A stretch of DNA of 64,000 nucleotides from Algoriphagus locisalis (GTDB taxonomy: Bacteria; Bacteroidota; Bacteroidia; Cytophagales; Cyclobacteriaceae), in contig NZ_FPBF01000005.1 in the NCBI RefSeq assembly GCF_900116615.1, positions 317,552 through 381,551 on the forward strand, in the 5' to 3' direction. Of this stretch, positions 26,750 to 36,040 are shown piece after piece (position 1 is the first letter of the stretch; the number at the start of each line of letters is the position of its first letter). The notes beneath the pieces are model-generated. The model made no database searches. It saw only the letters and a list, made by a program, of their open reading frames with translations, and was not told the DNA's origin. The translations under genes and the position numbers were made by a program.

Positions 26750-27751
26750 TTATTTAAGCCAGGCAAGCTTTACTTCTTCTGGAGCTTTCATCCGGTCTGC
26801 TAACCGCATATATCTGTCTGATAGCCTTACTAAGTAATCTTGGGCTTTTGATGCTACGTCATTGAGTCCAGTTAAACTTTCAATTTTCCAAAGTCCCACT
26901 AAATGTTCGATGATTCGGGCATAATCCCAACCTGTGTATATTCCAACTTTCTGGGTGATTGCTGAGAATTGAGTGAATAAGGAAGGATTTGAACCGCCTT
27001 CTCCCATCAATACCGCAGGCATCACGATCTGCTTTCTCATTAGTTTTTCAAAAGCGATAATTGCTCCATTAGGATCAATGTCAAAGATGGCAGACATAAA
27101 GCTTTTGTATGCTTTTTCATGTCTAGCTTCATCACCGGCAATTTGCTTACAGATTCTACCCAAAACAGGGTCTCCTGCGATATCCGCTAGTTTTCCGGTG
27201 TTCACATGTGAAACCTTGGTTGCTCTTTCCTGAAAGGAGGTATAAACGATGGCTTGGTAAGGATCTCCACCCGTGTTGGCATCAAAACCATTCATCAGAA
27301 GCCTGTGGATAGTTTGCTCTACAGCTTTCATATCCACTCTTCCTGTCATGTAGAGGTACTTATTAAGCAAGTCTCCATGGCGGTTTTCCTCTGCAGTCCA
27401 AGATTTACTCCACCTCACCCATCCGGATGGCGACAGCAGTGAACGTTCTGGATTAATTCCTTCCAGCAAGTTGAAATAGGTCTGATAACTTGGAAGGGCT
27501 TCCTCGGTAATCATATTGCCTACAAGTGAAGTCAAAACTGTATCAGGTATCCCCTCAGATCTTTGTTGCAAAAGCTTTACTTGGTCATGAATATCGGGAT
27601 CGCCAAAATCAGGTAGAAAATCAGAGGGTTGCCAGCACTTGTCTGGGTCAACCAGAATATTATCTACTGCTTCGCCAACGAGCCCATCCAATTGGGAAAT
27701 GACCTCTATGTTTTTTTCTAGTTCGTAATCTATTTCTCCTGATTTCATCAT
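26750..27751 (-). CDS. acyl-ACP desaturase (soluble diiron type)
   Basis: Introduces a double bond into an acyl-ACP chain in the cytosol, using a diiron centre and ferredoxin-type reductant. The 333-residue protein has both EExxH-type iron motifs: TAEENRHG at about 117-124 and the paired DEARHEKAY at about 205-213. That pattern belongs to the plant-type stearoyl-ACP desaturase family (FA_desaturase_2). Likely role: unsaturated fatty acids for membrane fluidity. Repeated GGACAAATTT boxes lie upstream. Confidence 0.9.
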   Translation of the reverse strand: MMKSGEIDYELEKNIEVISQLDGLVGEAVDNILVDPDKCWQPSDFLPDFGDPDIHDQVKLLQQRSEGIPDTVLTSLVGNMITEEALPSYQTYFNLLEGINPERSLLSPSGWVRWSKSWTAEENRHGDLLNKYLYMTGRVDMKAVEQTIHRLLMNGFDANTGGDPYQAIVYTSFQERATKVSHVNTGKLADIAGDPVLGRICKQIAGDEARHEKAYKSFMSAIFDIDPNGAIIAFEKLMRKQIVMPAVLMGEGGSNPSLFTQFSAITQKVGIYTGWDYARIIEHLVGLWKIESLTGLNDVASKAQDYLVRLSDRYMRLADRMKAPEEVKLAWLK

Positions 27752-27830
27752 GGATAAATTTATGTCCGAATTATCATTAACTCGGTACGGTTTTGAATTA
27801 GGACAAATTTACTCACAAATGGACAAATTT
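27752..27830 (-). promoter_or_regulatory. promoter region with repeated GGACAAATTT boxes upstream of the desaturase
   Basis: GGACAAATTT occurs exactly at 27801-27810 and 27821-27830, 20 bp apart (about two helix turns), with a variant GGATAAATTT at 27752-27761. Read on the minus strand, the first box contains TAAATTTG (27804-27811), an exact -7 match. The spacing and palindromic TAAATTTA cores suggest a repressor or activator site. Confidence 0.4.
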
Positions 27831-28025
27831 CAGATAGATTGTCTCTATCTATGATCTGCATTTTTACAAGTTGCCTGCTTACAGCAGGTTAGGTCAAATA
27901 ACCATGATTTTTATCATGAAATTTGACAAGAGCTAGTAAGGAATGCCCTATTTGGGTTTAAATTCTTTGAATCGCTTACTTATTAAGATAAGGAAAATAT
28001 TGTAGTCCAAGTTCACTTAACGAAA
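27831..28025. other. remainder of the desaturase-propeller intergenic gap
   Basis: No gene seen. It holds a small hairpin, CATGAT at 27903-27908 with ATCATG at 27913-27918, and AT-rich text. The gap 27752-28074 also carries the desaturase promoter boxes and the terminator at 28026. Confidence 0.5.
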
Positions 28026-28049
28026 AAAAGCCTTCGTGTGAAGGCTTTT
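28026..28049 (-). terminator. terminator after the propeller lipoprotein gene
   Basis: AAAAGCCTTC (28026-28035) pairs exactly with GAAGGCTTTT (28040-28049) around a 4-nt loop. On the minus strand it runs into seven T, 26 bp after the stop at 28075. Confidence 0.85.
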
Positions 28050-28074
28050 AACTAATTAGAAAACAGATAAACTT

Positions 28075-28962
28075 TTAGTAGTCCAATTTGTATGCGACTA
28101 CTTTGTTCTTGAAGAAAGTAGGCACTAAAACGATATTATCTCCTGGTATAAATCCTATGTCAGCGGTATTGGATGAAGCATCTTTTGTGTCCAAAAGTAA
28201 GGTTTCGGTACCTTCAGCATTGATGAAATATACCTCTCCAGCCCATCTAGAGGCGACGTAATTTCCATCTCCAAGGATGACTAGTCCATCACCTCCGGTG
28301 ACTGTCTCGTTTAGGATGGTGGAGCTACCGTCTGTCTGAAGTGTTTTAAATCCTGACTTGTCCAATCCGTAGAGTGTTCCATCTGTACCAATGGCAATTC
28401 CATTGATAGATTCGTGTCCTTCTGTAACAGAGGATATCATGCCTGCATCTAGCATATGCACCTTTCCGGTATTCATATCTGTGAAATATACCTTACCATC
28501 AAAAGTCGCTAAATCGTTAAGAAACTGTCCGCCCTCTACCGGGTATTTGTTGGAGATTTCACCTGACTCCAAGTTTATTTCGACCAATTGATCAATGTCA
28601 GTTACATAAAGATTTCCATTGGCTATACCCATACCTTTGGGTGCATTTAGACCAGTTACCCAGTCTTGAGATACTATATTTCCCTCTTTGTCGATGATGG
28701 AAATGGATCCTTTGCCATCCTTTTCTGTAGGCTGTCCTTCGATATTGGAAACATAAATTTTCCCAGAAGCTGCATCATATAGGACAGATTCATTTGTAGT
28801 TAAGGTTGAATCAGTTTCCCAGATTTTGGTTAGGGTGGGAGTTTTTACTTCTTTCACAATTACTTCCTCCGAGGAAGTTTCTTCCGATTTTTGAGGATTG
28901 CACTGAGCAAATAACAAGGTAGTTGACAGTCCGAACAAAAGGGACTTTGCGTTAATTTTCAT
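28075..28962 (-). CDS. SMP-30/gluconolactonase-like beta-propeller lipoprotein
   Basis: A 295-residue lipoprotein: signal peptide with lipobox LFAQC (Cys21), an acidic linker (about 25-40), then repeated propeller blades with patterns such as ESVLYDAASGKIYVSNI, NGNLYVTDIDQLVEI, DGKVYFTDMNTGKV and TDGTLYGLDKSGF. This arrangement resembles SMP-30/LRE-type propellers, but catalytic metal ligands are not obvious, so a binding role is as likely as lactonase activity. It is probably a periplasmic or surface lipoprotein. Confidence 0.8.
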   Translation of the reverse strand: MKINAKSLLFGLSTTLLFAQCNPQKSEETSSEEVIVKEVKTPTLTKIWETDSTLTTNESVLYDAASGKIYVSNIEGQPTEKDGKGSISIIDKEGNIVSQDWVTGLNAPKGMGIANGNLYVTDIDQLVEINLESGEISNKYPVEGGQFLNDLATFDGKVYFTDMNTGKVHMLDAGMISSVTEGHESINGIAIGTDGTLYGLDKSGFKTLQTDGSSTILNETVTGGDGLVILGDGNYVASRWAGEVYFINAEGTETLLLDTKDASSNTADIGFIPGDNIVLVPTFFKNKVVAYKLDY

Positions 28963-29297
28963 AAGCTGTAATTATTAGTTGTAAAAGGTTGGGTTATAAG
29001 TATGCGGAGATACTTCTTCGTAAATTTTTCTTAGAAAGTTATCGGAAGAATATTCATCTCCTATTTTTTATAAAGTTCTAAATTTATTACTGAATAGTAA
29101 AATCCCGTGTAAGACATTTATTTGAATCAGGGGTTTCTGGTGTTTATACTTTCAGCTTATTTTCTGTCAAACTAGGATTCTTGGGTGAAAAATTCTTTTT
29201 GTTCGCCAATAAATTTAGCATTTCTGCCTTTAATGGATTAATTCAAGCTCTCAATTAAAATCTAATTATCTTTCCTACTATACTAACCCACCAACTT
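28963..29297. other. intergenic region between divergent lipoprotein genes
   Basis: 335 bp separating the divergent starts of the propeller lipoprotein and dipeptidase genes. It must carry both promoters, but I found no exact TTG-TAnnTTTG pair on either strand. A short hairpin, AAGTAT/ATACTT, lies near 28998-29015. No coding region seen. Confidence 0.5.
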
Positions 29298-30557
29298 ATG
29301 AGAAAATATTTAAGCTTAGCATTATTAGCTAGTATCGCTTTTGCCTGCTCACCCAAAGAAAAAGTAGAGACGGAGGTTGATTATACTCAAATGTCTGATG
29401 AAGAGCGTTTGGAAGTGGCTAAAAAAATGGCCCATGAAACCATCATGGTCGATGGACATGTGGATCTTCCTTATCGTATGAAGGTAGGAGGTTTTACGCT
29501 TCAGCGAGAAATTCTGGACGTTTCGGTTCGTACCCCTGATGGAAATTTTGATTTTCCTAGATCCAAAGAAGGAGGACTTGATGCTCCTTTTATGTCGATT
29601 TATATTCCTGCAGGTTTACAGCAAACCCCGGGTTCTTCCAAAGCCTTGGCGGATTCCTTGATCTTGATGACTGAGCGCTTGGCAGAGACTTTTCCGGAAA
29701 AGTTTGCTATGGCATATAGTCCGGCTGATATAGAAAAGAATTTTGCCGAAGGCAAAGTGTCCCTACCTATGGGCATGGAAAATGGATCGGCGCTGGAAGA
29801 TGATATTTCCAATGTGGAATATTTTCACGGACGTGGAATTCGTTACATCACATTGACTCACGGTAAAGCCAATTTGATCGGAGACAGTAGCTACGACACC
29901 GTAAGGCTATATAATGGTCTTAGTGAGTACGGTGAGCAAGTTGTGACGGAGATGAACAGAGTAGGAATTATGGTGGATGTGTCGCACGTGTCAGATGAGA
30001 CCTTTAAGGATGCCCTGGCGATTACCAAAGTGCCTGCGATAGCTTCTCATTCCTCAGTTAGAGCCTTTACGCCCGGCTTTGAGAGAAATATGAATGATGA
30101 ATTGATACAGGCACTTGCCAAAAACGGTGGAGTAATGATGATCAATTTTGGTGGGACTTTTATAGATTCAGCTTATGCCGCAGGAGCAGATAAGGTGCGT
30201 GAGCATTTCGTAAATTACCTAGCTGAAAACAATCTTTCTAGAAGAGATTCTGCCGCTCAAGCTTATATCGCTGAATATACCGCTGCGAATAATCCATTTC
30301 CGACCGTTCAACGAGTTGCAGATCATATTGACTATGTGAAAAATCTGGTGGGAATTGATTATGTGGGGTTGGGATCTGATTTTGACGGGGTGGGAGATTC
30401 TCTGCCTACAGGATTGAAAGATGTGTCCATGTATCCAAATCTGATCGCTGAGCTTTTGAAAAGAGGGTATTCTCAGGAAGAGATCGAAAAAATCTGTTAT
30501 AAAAATGTATTCAGAGTTTGGCAGGCGGTGGAAGATTATGCCGCGAGTCAGTCCTAA
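29298..30557 (+). CDS. membrane dipeptidase (M19) lipoprotein
   Basis: A 419-residue M19 renal-dipeptidase family enzyme carrying a lipobox (IAFAC, Cys17), so it is likely anchored at the membrane facing the periplasm. The zinc site is visible as DGHVDLP (HxD), the bridging Glu in MENGSAL, VDVSHVSD and SHSSVR histidines, and GLGSDFDG near the C-terminus. It hydrolyses dipeptides, including those with a D-amino acid at the C-terminal side. A terminator follows 23 bp after the stop. Confidence 0.93.
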   Translation: MRKYLSLALLASIAFACSPKEKVETEVDYTQMSDEERLEVAKKMAHETIMVDGHVDLPYRMKVGGFTLQREILDVSVRTPDGNFDFPRSKEGGLDAPFMSIYIPAGLQQTPGSSKALADSLILMTERLAETFPEKFAMAYSPADIEKNFAEGKVSLPMGMENGSALEDDISNVEYFHGRGIRYITLTHGKANLIGDSSYDTVRLYNGLSEYGEQVVTEMNRVGIMVDVSHVSDETFKDALAITKVPAIASHSSVRAFTPGFERNMNDELIQALAKNGGVMMINFGGTFIDSAYAAGADKVREHFVNYLAENNLSRRDSAAQAYIAEYTAANNPFPTVQRVADHIDYVKNLVGIDYVGLGSDFDGVGDSLPTGLKDVSMYPNLIAELLKRGYSQEEIEKICYKNVFRVWQAVEDYAASQS

Positions 30558-30580
30558 TTACTATTGATCTATACAGTTGG

Positions 30581-30617
30581 ACCCTGCTTTTAGAAAGGAA
30601 GCAGGGTTCTACTTTTT
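30581..30617 (+). terminator. terminator after the dipeptidase gene
   Basis: ACCCTGCTT (30581-30589) pairs exactly with AAGCAGGGT (30599-30607), followed by CTACTTTTT. It lies between the convergent dipeptidase and ORF6N genes, and reaches the stop codon of the latter. Confidence 0.75.
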
Positions 30618-31118
30618 AAACCCAATGGCTTTTCTTTCACTTAGGGTAGGTTTTAGAAGTTCTTCAATCAATTGATAGATATGATTGATGTGTTGATTTT
30701 GATTGGACTCGGCATCTTGCAAGGCCTGGATTTTTTCTTGCAATTCTGAATAGTTAAGCGCCCATTCTCTAATCCTGACGAATGTCCGAATAATTGTGAT
30801 ATTAACCTGAATGGCTCGTGAGCTGCTAAGGACTGATGAAAGCATGGCTACTCCTTGCTCTGTGAATACATAGGGCAAGGAGCGGCGACCTCCCCAACTT
30901 GAGGTCACATTTTGTGACTTCAAGTTTTCCCATTCTTCAGAAGTAAGTTGAAACATGAAATCCTCGGGAAATCTTTCAGAATTTCTTTTGACTGCTTGGT
31001 TCAGAACTTTCGTCTGCACGCCATACATTTCTGCTAGGTCAGAATCTAGCATAACTTTCTGCTGACGGATCTTGTGGATTAGCTGAAGTACTTGTTCCTC
31101 GTTTAAAAGTTCGTTCAT
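30609..31118 (-). CDS. ORF6N domain protein
   Basis: A 169-residue protein with an N-terminal ORF6N domain (VMLDSDLAEMYGVQTKVLNQAVKRN, then FPEDFMFQLTSEEWENLKSQN and YVFTEQGVAMLSSVL), related to KilA-N/Bro-type DNA-binding modules of phages, and a C-terminal coiled coil (about 115-150). Stand-alone copies are frequent in Bacteroidota chromosomes. Presumed DNA-binding regulator, possibly of phage origin. No other phage gene is nearby. Confidence 0.87.
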   Translation of the reverse strand: MNELLNEEQVLQLIHKIRQQKVMLDSDLAEMYGVQTKVLNQAVKRNSERFPEDFMFQLTSEEWENLKSQNVTSSWGGRRSLPYVFTEQGVAMLSSVLSSSRAIQVNITIIRTFVRIREWALNYSELQEKIQALQDAESNQNQHINHIYQLIEELLKPTLSERKAIGFKK

Positions 31119-31283
31119 AAATGATGTTTAAAAAGTGTAAACTAATATATAATAATATAGAGTTATAAACACTCATAATGTCGTGAAATCACCATATTCC
31201 AAATAAAATTCTGCCAGATTTTCCGTTTTATGCTGTAAAATCCAACTTTTCCAGCCATTGTGACCGAAAAAAGTTATTGGAAG

Positions 31284-31291
31284 TAGTTTTG
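31284..31291 (+). promoter_or_regulatory. putative clpB promoter -7 box
   Basis: TAGTTTTG matches TAnnTTTG exactly, with a TTG 23 bp upstream (31258-31260), giving a leader of about 75 nt before the clpB ATG. Whether it is heat-responsive cannot be told. Confidence 0.4.
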
Positions 31292-31373
31292 ATGTTAGGG
31301 GGAGAGGCTAAGTTATAGAGTGAATCTCAGCCCTCAATATTAAATTTAAATACCACTATTAATCAACTATAAC

Positions 31374-33989
31374 ATGGACTTTAAACAATTCACAATAAAA
31401 TCTCAGGAGGCGATTCAAAAAGCTTTGGAGTTGGCAGCTGCAGCAGGGCAGCCGAATATTGAGCCAGCTCATTTGCTGAAAGGCATTCTTTCTGAAGACG
31501 AGAATGTGACGGATTTTCTATTTAAGAAATTTGGCACAAGCAAGCAATTGATCAATCAGAAACTGGATGAGCGATTGGCAAAACTTCCCAAAGTAAGCGG
31601 AGGACAGCAGCCTTACCTTTCCAATTATTCCAATCAGGTATTAACAAAGGCAAAGGACTACCTTAAGACTTTTGGGGATGAGTATGTGGCGATCGAGCAT
31701 TTGCTCTTGGCCATATTGAGCGCAGGCGATGCGACAGCACAAATTCTAAAAGATCAGGGGATAGCTGAAAAACCGCTGATCGAAGCCATAAAAGAACTAA
31801 GAAAAGGCAATAAAGTGACCGACCCAAACGCAGAAAGCAAATACCAGGCTTTGGAGAAATACTCTAAAAACCTGAACGAAATGGCCAGAAAAGGGAAAAT
31901 TGACCCTGTGATTGGCCGGGATGAAGAGATACGAAGAGTGCTTCAGATCTTGGCACGTAGAACTAAGAACAACCCGATCCTTTTGGGTGAGCCGGGTGTG
32001 GGTAAAACTGCAATCGTAGAAGGGCTGGCGCAAAGAATCGTGTCCGGTGACGTGCCAGAAAATCTTAAATCCAAAACCTTGATCTCTTTGGACATGGGCT
32101 TGCTGGTAGCAGGCGCCAAATACAAAGGAGAATTCGAAGAGCGTCTAAAGGCTGTTATCAAAGAAGTAACCGATGCGGAAGGAGAGATTATTCTCTTTAT
32201 TGACGAGATCCATACTTTGATCGGTGCAGGTGGTGGAGGAGAAGGAGCTATGGATGCGGCTAACTTGCTGAAGCCCGCTTTGGCTAGAGGGGAATTGCAT
32301 GCTATAGGTGCAACTACCTTGAAAGAATATCAAAAGTATATTGAGAAGGATAAGGCCTTGGAAAGAAGATTCCAAGCCGTGATCGTCGATGAGCCAGATG
32401 CGGCCGATGCGATTTCAATTCTTCGCGGGATCAAGGATAAATATGAACTTCACCACGGAGTTCGTATCAAAGATGATGCGGTGATTGCGGCAGTAGAACT
32501 TTCGCAGCGATACATTTCTGACCGTTTCTTGCCTGATAAAGCCATTGACTTGATGGATGAGGCAGCGGCTAAATTGAGGATGGAGATTGACTCTTTACCA
32601 CAAGAACTGGATGAGTTGAATCGTAGAATCATGCAGTTGGAAATCGAGCGGGAAGCCATTCGAAGAGAGAAAAACCATGACAAGGAATCGGTCCTGAGTA
32701 AGGAGCTTGCTGAGCTTGCTGAGAAACGTGATAGTGTAAAGGCCAAGTGGGAGAGCGAAAAGGCTGTGATTATGGGCATTCAACGTGAAAAAGAGCGGAT
32801 TGATAACTACAAACTGGAAGCCGAGCAAGCCGAGCGAGCTGGGGATTTCGGCAAAGTAGCCGAAATCCGTTACGGGAAAATCGTGGAAGCTGAGCAAAAG
32901 CTGGAGTCTTTCAAATCTCAGCTGGCAGAAATGCAGGCTGGATCTCCTTTGCTGAAAGAGGAAGTGGACCAGGAAGACATCGCTGCGGTGGTTTCTAAAT
33001 GGACCGGAATTCCAATGAATAAGATGATCCAATCTGAGCGGGAGAAACTACTGCACTTGGAGGAAGAGCTTGGAAGACGAGTTGCAGGGCAGAAAGAAGC
33101 GATCACAGCACTTTCAGATGCGGTTCGTAGAAGCCGTGCAGGTTTGCAGGATCCAAAGCGGCCGATAGGAAGTTTCATCTTTATGGGTACCACCGGCGTA
33201 GGTAAGACTGAACTGGCGAAAGCTTTGGCAGAATACCTCTTCAATGATGAGAATTCCATGGTGCGTATCGACATGTCCGAATATCAGGAAAGACATGCAG
33301 TCAGTCGATTGGTGGGAGCGCCTCCGGGCTATGTGGGTTATGATGAAGGTGGTCAGCTGACTGAGGCAGTTCGTAGAAAACCTTATTCTGTGATTTTGCT
33401 AGATGAGATCGAAAAAGCGCATCCAGATGTATTTAATATCCTCTTGCAAGTGTTGGATGATGGGCGATTGACAGATAATAAAGGCCGCGTCGCCAACTTC
33501 AAAAACACCATCATCATCTTGACTACAAATATCGGATCGCACCTGATCCAAGAGCGATTTGCTGAGATGGAAGAGTGGAACAAGGAGGATGTTTTGGAAA
33601 AAACCAAAGCAGAAGTTTTCGATTTGTTGAAGAAATCTGTTAGACCTGAGTTTCTAAATCGTATCGATGAGACGATTATGTTTGAACCACTGAATAAGGG
33701 GATCATCCGGAAAATCGTGGATATCCAGTGGAGAGAGATTCAGCATAGATTGTCAGAAGCTGGAATAGAAATCGAAGCGACCAAGGAGGTCTTGGATTAC
33801 CTGGGAGAAATGGGATTCGATGCCAACTTCGGGGCAAGACCGCTAAAGCGAACTATGCAGCGATTGATCTTGAATGAGCTGTCCAAGCAAATCTTATCTG
33901 GCTACATTAAAAATGATTCTGCTGTTTTAGTGGACTTGGATGCGGATAAGCAGGTATATTTCAAGAATGTGGAAACGGTGGAATTGTAA
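31374..33989 (+). CDS. clpB: ATP-dependent disaggregase ClpB
   Basis: Hsp100 disaggregase of full length (871 residues). It has an N-terminal Clp repeat domain, a first AAA module with Walker A GEPGVGKT (about 205-212) and FIDEIHTL, a long coiled-coil middle domain (about 410-520, [21 protein letters not shown]), a second AAA module with GTTGVGKT (about 604-611) and [17 protein letters not shown], and a C-terminal domain with FGARPLKR. The middle domain distinguishes it from ClpA and ClpC. It works with DnaK/DnaJ/GrpE; dnaJ and grpE are 18 kb away. Confidence 0.97.
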   Translation: MDFKQFTIKSQEAIQKALELAAAAGQPNIEPAHLLKGILSEDENVTDFLFKKFGTSKQLINQKLDERLAKLPKVSGGQQPYLSNYSNQVLTKAKDYLKTFGDEYVAIEHLLLAILSAGDATAQILKDQGIAEKPLIEAIKELRKGNKVTDPNAESKYQALEKYSKNLNEMARKGKIDPVIGRDEEIRRVLQILARRTKNNPILLGEPGVGKTAIVEGLAQRIVSGDVPENLKSKTLISLDMGLLVAGAKYKGEFEERLKAVIKEVTDAEGEIILFIDEIHTLIGAGGGGEGAMDAANLLKPALARGELHAIGATTLKEYQKYIEKDKALERRFQAVIVDEPDAADAISILRGIKDKYELHHGVRIKDDAVIAAVELSQRYISDRFLPDKAIDLMDEAAAKLRMEIDSLPQELDELNRRIMQLEIEREAIRREKNHDKESVLSKELAELAEKRDSVKAKWESEKAVIMGIQREKERIDNYKLEAEQAERAGDFGKVAEIRYGKIVEAEQKLESFKSQLAEMQAGSPLLKEEVDQEDIAAVVSKWTGIPMNKMIQSEREKLLHLEEELGRRVAGQKEAITALSDAVRRSRAGLQDPKRPIGSFIFMGTTGVGKTELAKALAEYLFNDENSMVRIDMSEYQERHAVSRLVGAPPGYVGYDEGGQLTEAVRRKPYSVILLDEIEKAHPDVFNILLQVLDDGRLTDNKGRVANFKNTIIILTTNIGSHLIQERFAEMEEWNKEDVLEKTKAEVFDLLKKSVRPEFLNRIDETIMFEPLNKGIIRKIVDIQWREIQHRLSEAGIEIEATKEVLDYLGEMGFDANFGARPLKRTMQRLILNELSKQILSGYIKNDSAVLVDLDADKQVYFKNVETVEL

Positions 33990-34012
33990 TTTAAAATCAC
34001 CATAAAAATAGC

Positions 34013-34049
34013 AAACCCTTGAGGCCAGTTTGGCTTCAAGGGTTTTTTG
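34013..34049 (+). terminator. terminator after clpB
   Basis: AAACCCTTGA (34013-34022) pairs with TCAAGGGTTT (34036-34045), with an inner GCC/GGC pairing, followed by a T run. It separates clpB from the convergent DUF4143 gene, 15 bp before that gene's stop. Confidence 0.8.
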
Positions 34050-34059
34050 AATCAAGGGG

Positions 34060-35202
34060 TTAAGCCCCGATCCAATCTAGGTAATTCCCAGTGTGAATGG
34101 TTTCGTAACTGGCATGAGCATAAGCTTTGGCCCATGCACCAGGAACTTTGGACGTTTTGCTGGATTGGTACTTGAACTCATAAGCCCGAAGTGAATCTCC
34201 CTCTTCTTCCACCCAGTCGATTTCCTGCTGGTCGTAGGTTCGCCAGAAATAGTTATTGCAGTGCATATGGCTGTAATTCTGGAATTTTATCCGTTCTACA
34301 GCGAGATAGTTTTCCCAAAGTTCACTCACATCAGCCCGAAGGTCAAGTCTGTTGAAGTTCCGGATTATGGCGTTTCGCACTCCATTGTCGTAGAAGTACC
34401 AGCGGCTGTTTTTTACGATTTCTTTGCGGAGGTTTCTGCTGTATCCGCCGATTTTGAATACCACGAATACTTTAGATAGCAGATCCAAATAGCGTTCTAC
34501 AGTATTTTTGGACATACCGAGTTGCTTGCCGAGTTCTTCCAGCGAAACTTCCTTTCCAACCTGAAAAGCCACCAACCGAAGGAGGGCGTACAGTTTATCA
34601 GAATTTTTCACCCCATCAACCATCAGAATGTCTTTCAAGAGATAATCGTTCATGATCTGATAGAGATAGTCTTCCTTGTCTTTCCAGTCAGGGTAGCGGG
34701 TCAGTTCTGGATAACCACCGAAGATCAGGCGTTCTTCACGTTTTTCCAGCGTAGTTTTGAAATCTTCCACTTGGGCAAATTCCATTTGTGCCAAAGGGTA
34801 CAGAAACAACGTATTTTTCCTCCCCACCAGTGGCTCGCCCACCTGCTGATGCATATCAAAAGAAGAAGAGCCCGTAGCAATAATCTGAATGCCTTCGATA
34901 CTATCAACGATCAGCTTCAAGATCAAACCAATCTCCGGAATATGTTGGGCCTCATCGATGACCAGCAGGTTTTTGCCGGCCAGCAAGCGGCTATAGTTCG
35001 CCACTGATCTTTCCTGCAAAAGCGCTGCATCGAGCACATCTTCTCCATTGAGAATCAGACTTTGTTGAGGATCAACATCTTTGGTAAATTGACGTACAAG
35101 CGCAGTTTTCCCAGACCTTCTCGGGCCAAGAATCATCAATACCTTATTTGGCATAAGTTTCCGATCAAAATCGGCTTGTAATGCTCTGGGGATATTTTGC
35201 AC
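34060..35202 (-). CDS. AAA ATPase with DUF4143 domain (copy 2)
   Basis: A 380-residue ATPase with Walker A GPRRSGKT (26-33), Walker B LLVIDEAQHIPEI, sensor IIATGSSSFDM, a winged-helix region (LEELGKQLGMSKNTVERYLDLL) and a C-terminal DUF4143 domain with EIDWVEEEGDSLRAYEFKY, the nuclease-like D/E-xK arrangement. It shares only the family pattern with the other two copies in this window, so they are not recent duplicates. It stands alone, convergent with clpB, with three tandem repeats upstream of its start. Function unknown. Confidence 0.88.
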   Translation of the reverse strand: MQNIPRALQADFDRKLMPNKVLMILGPRRSGKTALVRQFTKDVDPQQSLILNGEDVLDAALLQERSVANYSRLLAGKNLLVIDEAQHIPEIGLILKLIVDSIEGIQIIATGSSSFDMHQQVGEPLVGRKNTLFLYPLAQMEFAQVEDFKTTLEKREERLIFGGYPELTRYPDWKDKEDYLYQIMNDYLLKDILMVDGVKNSDKLYALLRLVAFQVGKEVSLEELGKQLGMSKNTVERYLDLLSKVFVVFKIGGYSRNLRKEIVKNSRWYFYDNGVRNAIIRNFNRLDLRADVSELWENYLAVERIKFQNYSHMHCNNYFWRTYDQQEIDWVEEEGDSLRAYEFKYQSSKTSKVPGAWAKAYAHASYETIHTGNYLDWIGA

Positions 35203-35264
35203 TGTCTATCTTATTGAAATACAGCACAAAGTAAGCTCTTTTCTGAGAAATTAAAAAGTAAACT

Positions 35265-35360
35265 GACTCAATTAATGTAAATTCCGTCAGTTGATTGACT
35301 CAATTAATGTAAATTCCGTCAGTTGATTGATGTAATTAATGTAAATTCCGTCAGTTGACA
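35265..35360. repeat. three tandem 32-bp repeats between the DUF4143 and CPXCG genes
   Basis: Units start at 35265, 35297 and 35329. The first two are identical; the third differs at about three bases near its start and two at its end. Each unit ends CCGTCAGTTGATT, and the preceding AACTGAC pairs with GTCAGTT. The unit junction TTGATTGACTCAATTAA is a near-palindrome. The array lies between divergent genes, 63 bp upstream of the ATPase start, where an operator or iteron-like protein site is plausible. Confidence 0.85.
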
Positions 35361-35388
35361 AGAATTATGGATTTGATTACTTTAGAAA

Positions 35389-35571
35389 ATGCTTGAACAT
35401 TTCTTCCCATGCCCTTATTGTTTGGCAGAGATATCGATTTTGGTTGACCCTTCACTTCCTTCGCAACAGTACATAGAAGACTGTGAAGTTTGCTGTAATC
35501 CGATTGAAGTTAATATTTCAATTGAAGAAAACGATATCGCTTCTTTCGAAGCTAAATCAATTGAACAATAA
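35389..35571 (+). CDS. small CPXCG-motif cysteine-rich protein
   Basis: A 60-residue protein with CPYC (8-11) and CEVCC (32-36), which together would hold one zinc ion. This is the pattern of the CPXCG cysteine-rich family found in many bacteria. The remainder is acidic and ends FEAKSIEQ. Function is unknown; a zinc-ribbon role in binding nucleic acid or protein is possible. It is divergent from the second DUF4143 gene and converges on the next gene with a 1-bp gap. Confidence 0.83.
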   Translation: MLEHFFPCPYCLAEISILVDPSLPSQQYIEDCEVCCNPIEVNISIEENDIASFEAKSIEQ

Positions 35572-35572
35572 C

Positions 35573-35977
35573 CTATTTAATCTCTTTAGGTAAGGTAATT
35601 TTGCCCAGGTCCTTTGGTAGTTTTTTTGTGTTAACCACTACTTCTTTGGATTGATAGTCAATCATAGAGATTATTAGAGTTACCTCTTCTTGATCAAAAT
35701 ATTCTAAATCCAAATAAAAGTTCCCATTAATATCCGCGACAGTGCCGGTAGTTGCATCTTTGACTTTGATGACCGTTCCTGGGATAGGCTTCTTATCTGG
35801 TGAGAGGATAAGACCTTTTACCTTTTTATCTGGCCTGAGTTGTTCTGTGTCAGGTGCGGCAGTGAGGTGTGAGATAGAGAAGGCTAAACCACCTAGGAAT
35901 AAACAAAAGGCAGTAAAAATGCCAATGTTTAACCTTCTTAGCTTACGTTTGTGCGGATCTTTTAATGTATTTTTCAT
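35573..35977 (-). CDS. carboxypeptidase-like regulatory domain protein, membrane anchored
   Basis: A 134-residue protein: a basic N-terminus (KDPHKRKLRRL), one membrane helix (about 17-37), then a single CarboxypepD_reg-like beta-sandwich (KVKGLILSPDKKPIPGTVIKVKDATTGTVADINGNFYLDL). The same domain is usually found at the N-terminus of TonB-dependent receptors. A related single-domain protein lies at 38425, on the other side of the DPP IV-like gene. Role unknown. Confidence 0.8.
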   Translation of the reverse strand: MKNTLKDPHKRKLRRLNIGIFTAFCLFLGGLAFSISHLTAAPDTEQLRPDKKVKGLILSPDKKPIPGTVIKVKDATTGTVADINGNFYLDLEYFDQEEVTLIISMIDYQSKEVVVNTKKLPKDLGKITLPKEIK

Positions 35978-36040
35978 AGTTCTACTAAAATTTAATAGTA
36001 AGAAAAATAAAATAGTTGAATAATCCTAATTATTTGATTA

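Noticed and set aside
26970..27000. tRNA-like GGATTTGAACC on the plus strand
   Set aside because: It lies inside the desaturase coding sequence on the other strand and no acceptor or anticodon arms can be folded around it.
27232..27245. AAAGGAGGT Shine-Dalgarno-like sequence
   Set aside because: It is inside the desaturase gene on the non-coding strand and no start codon or credible frame follows.
30609..31118. ORF6N protein as a sign of a prophage
   Set aside because: No integrase, terminase, capsid or other phage genes occur nearby, and isolated ORF6N genes are common in Bacteroidota.
35265..35360. Possible CRISPR array
   Set aside because: The 32-bp units are directly adjacent with no unique spacers, and no cas genes are present.
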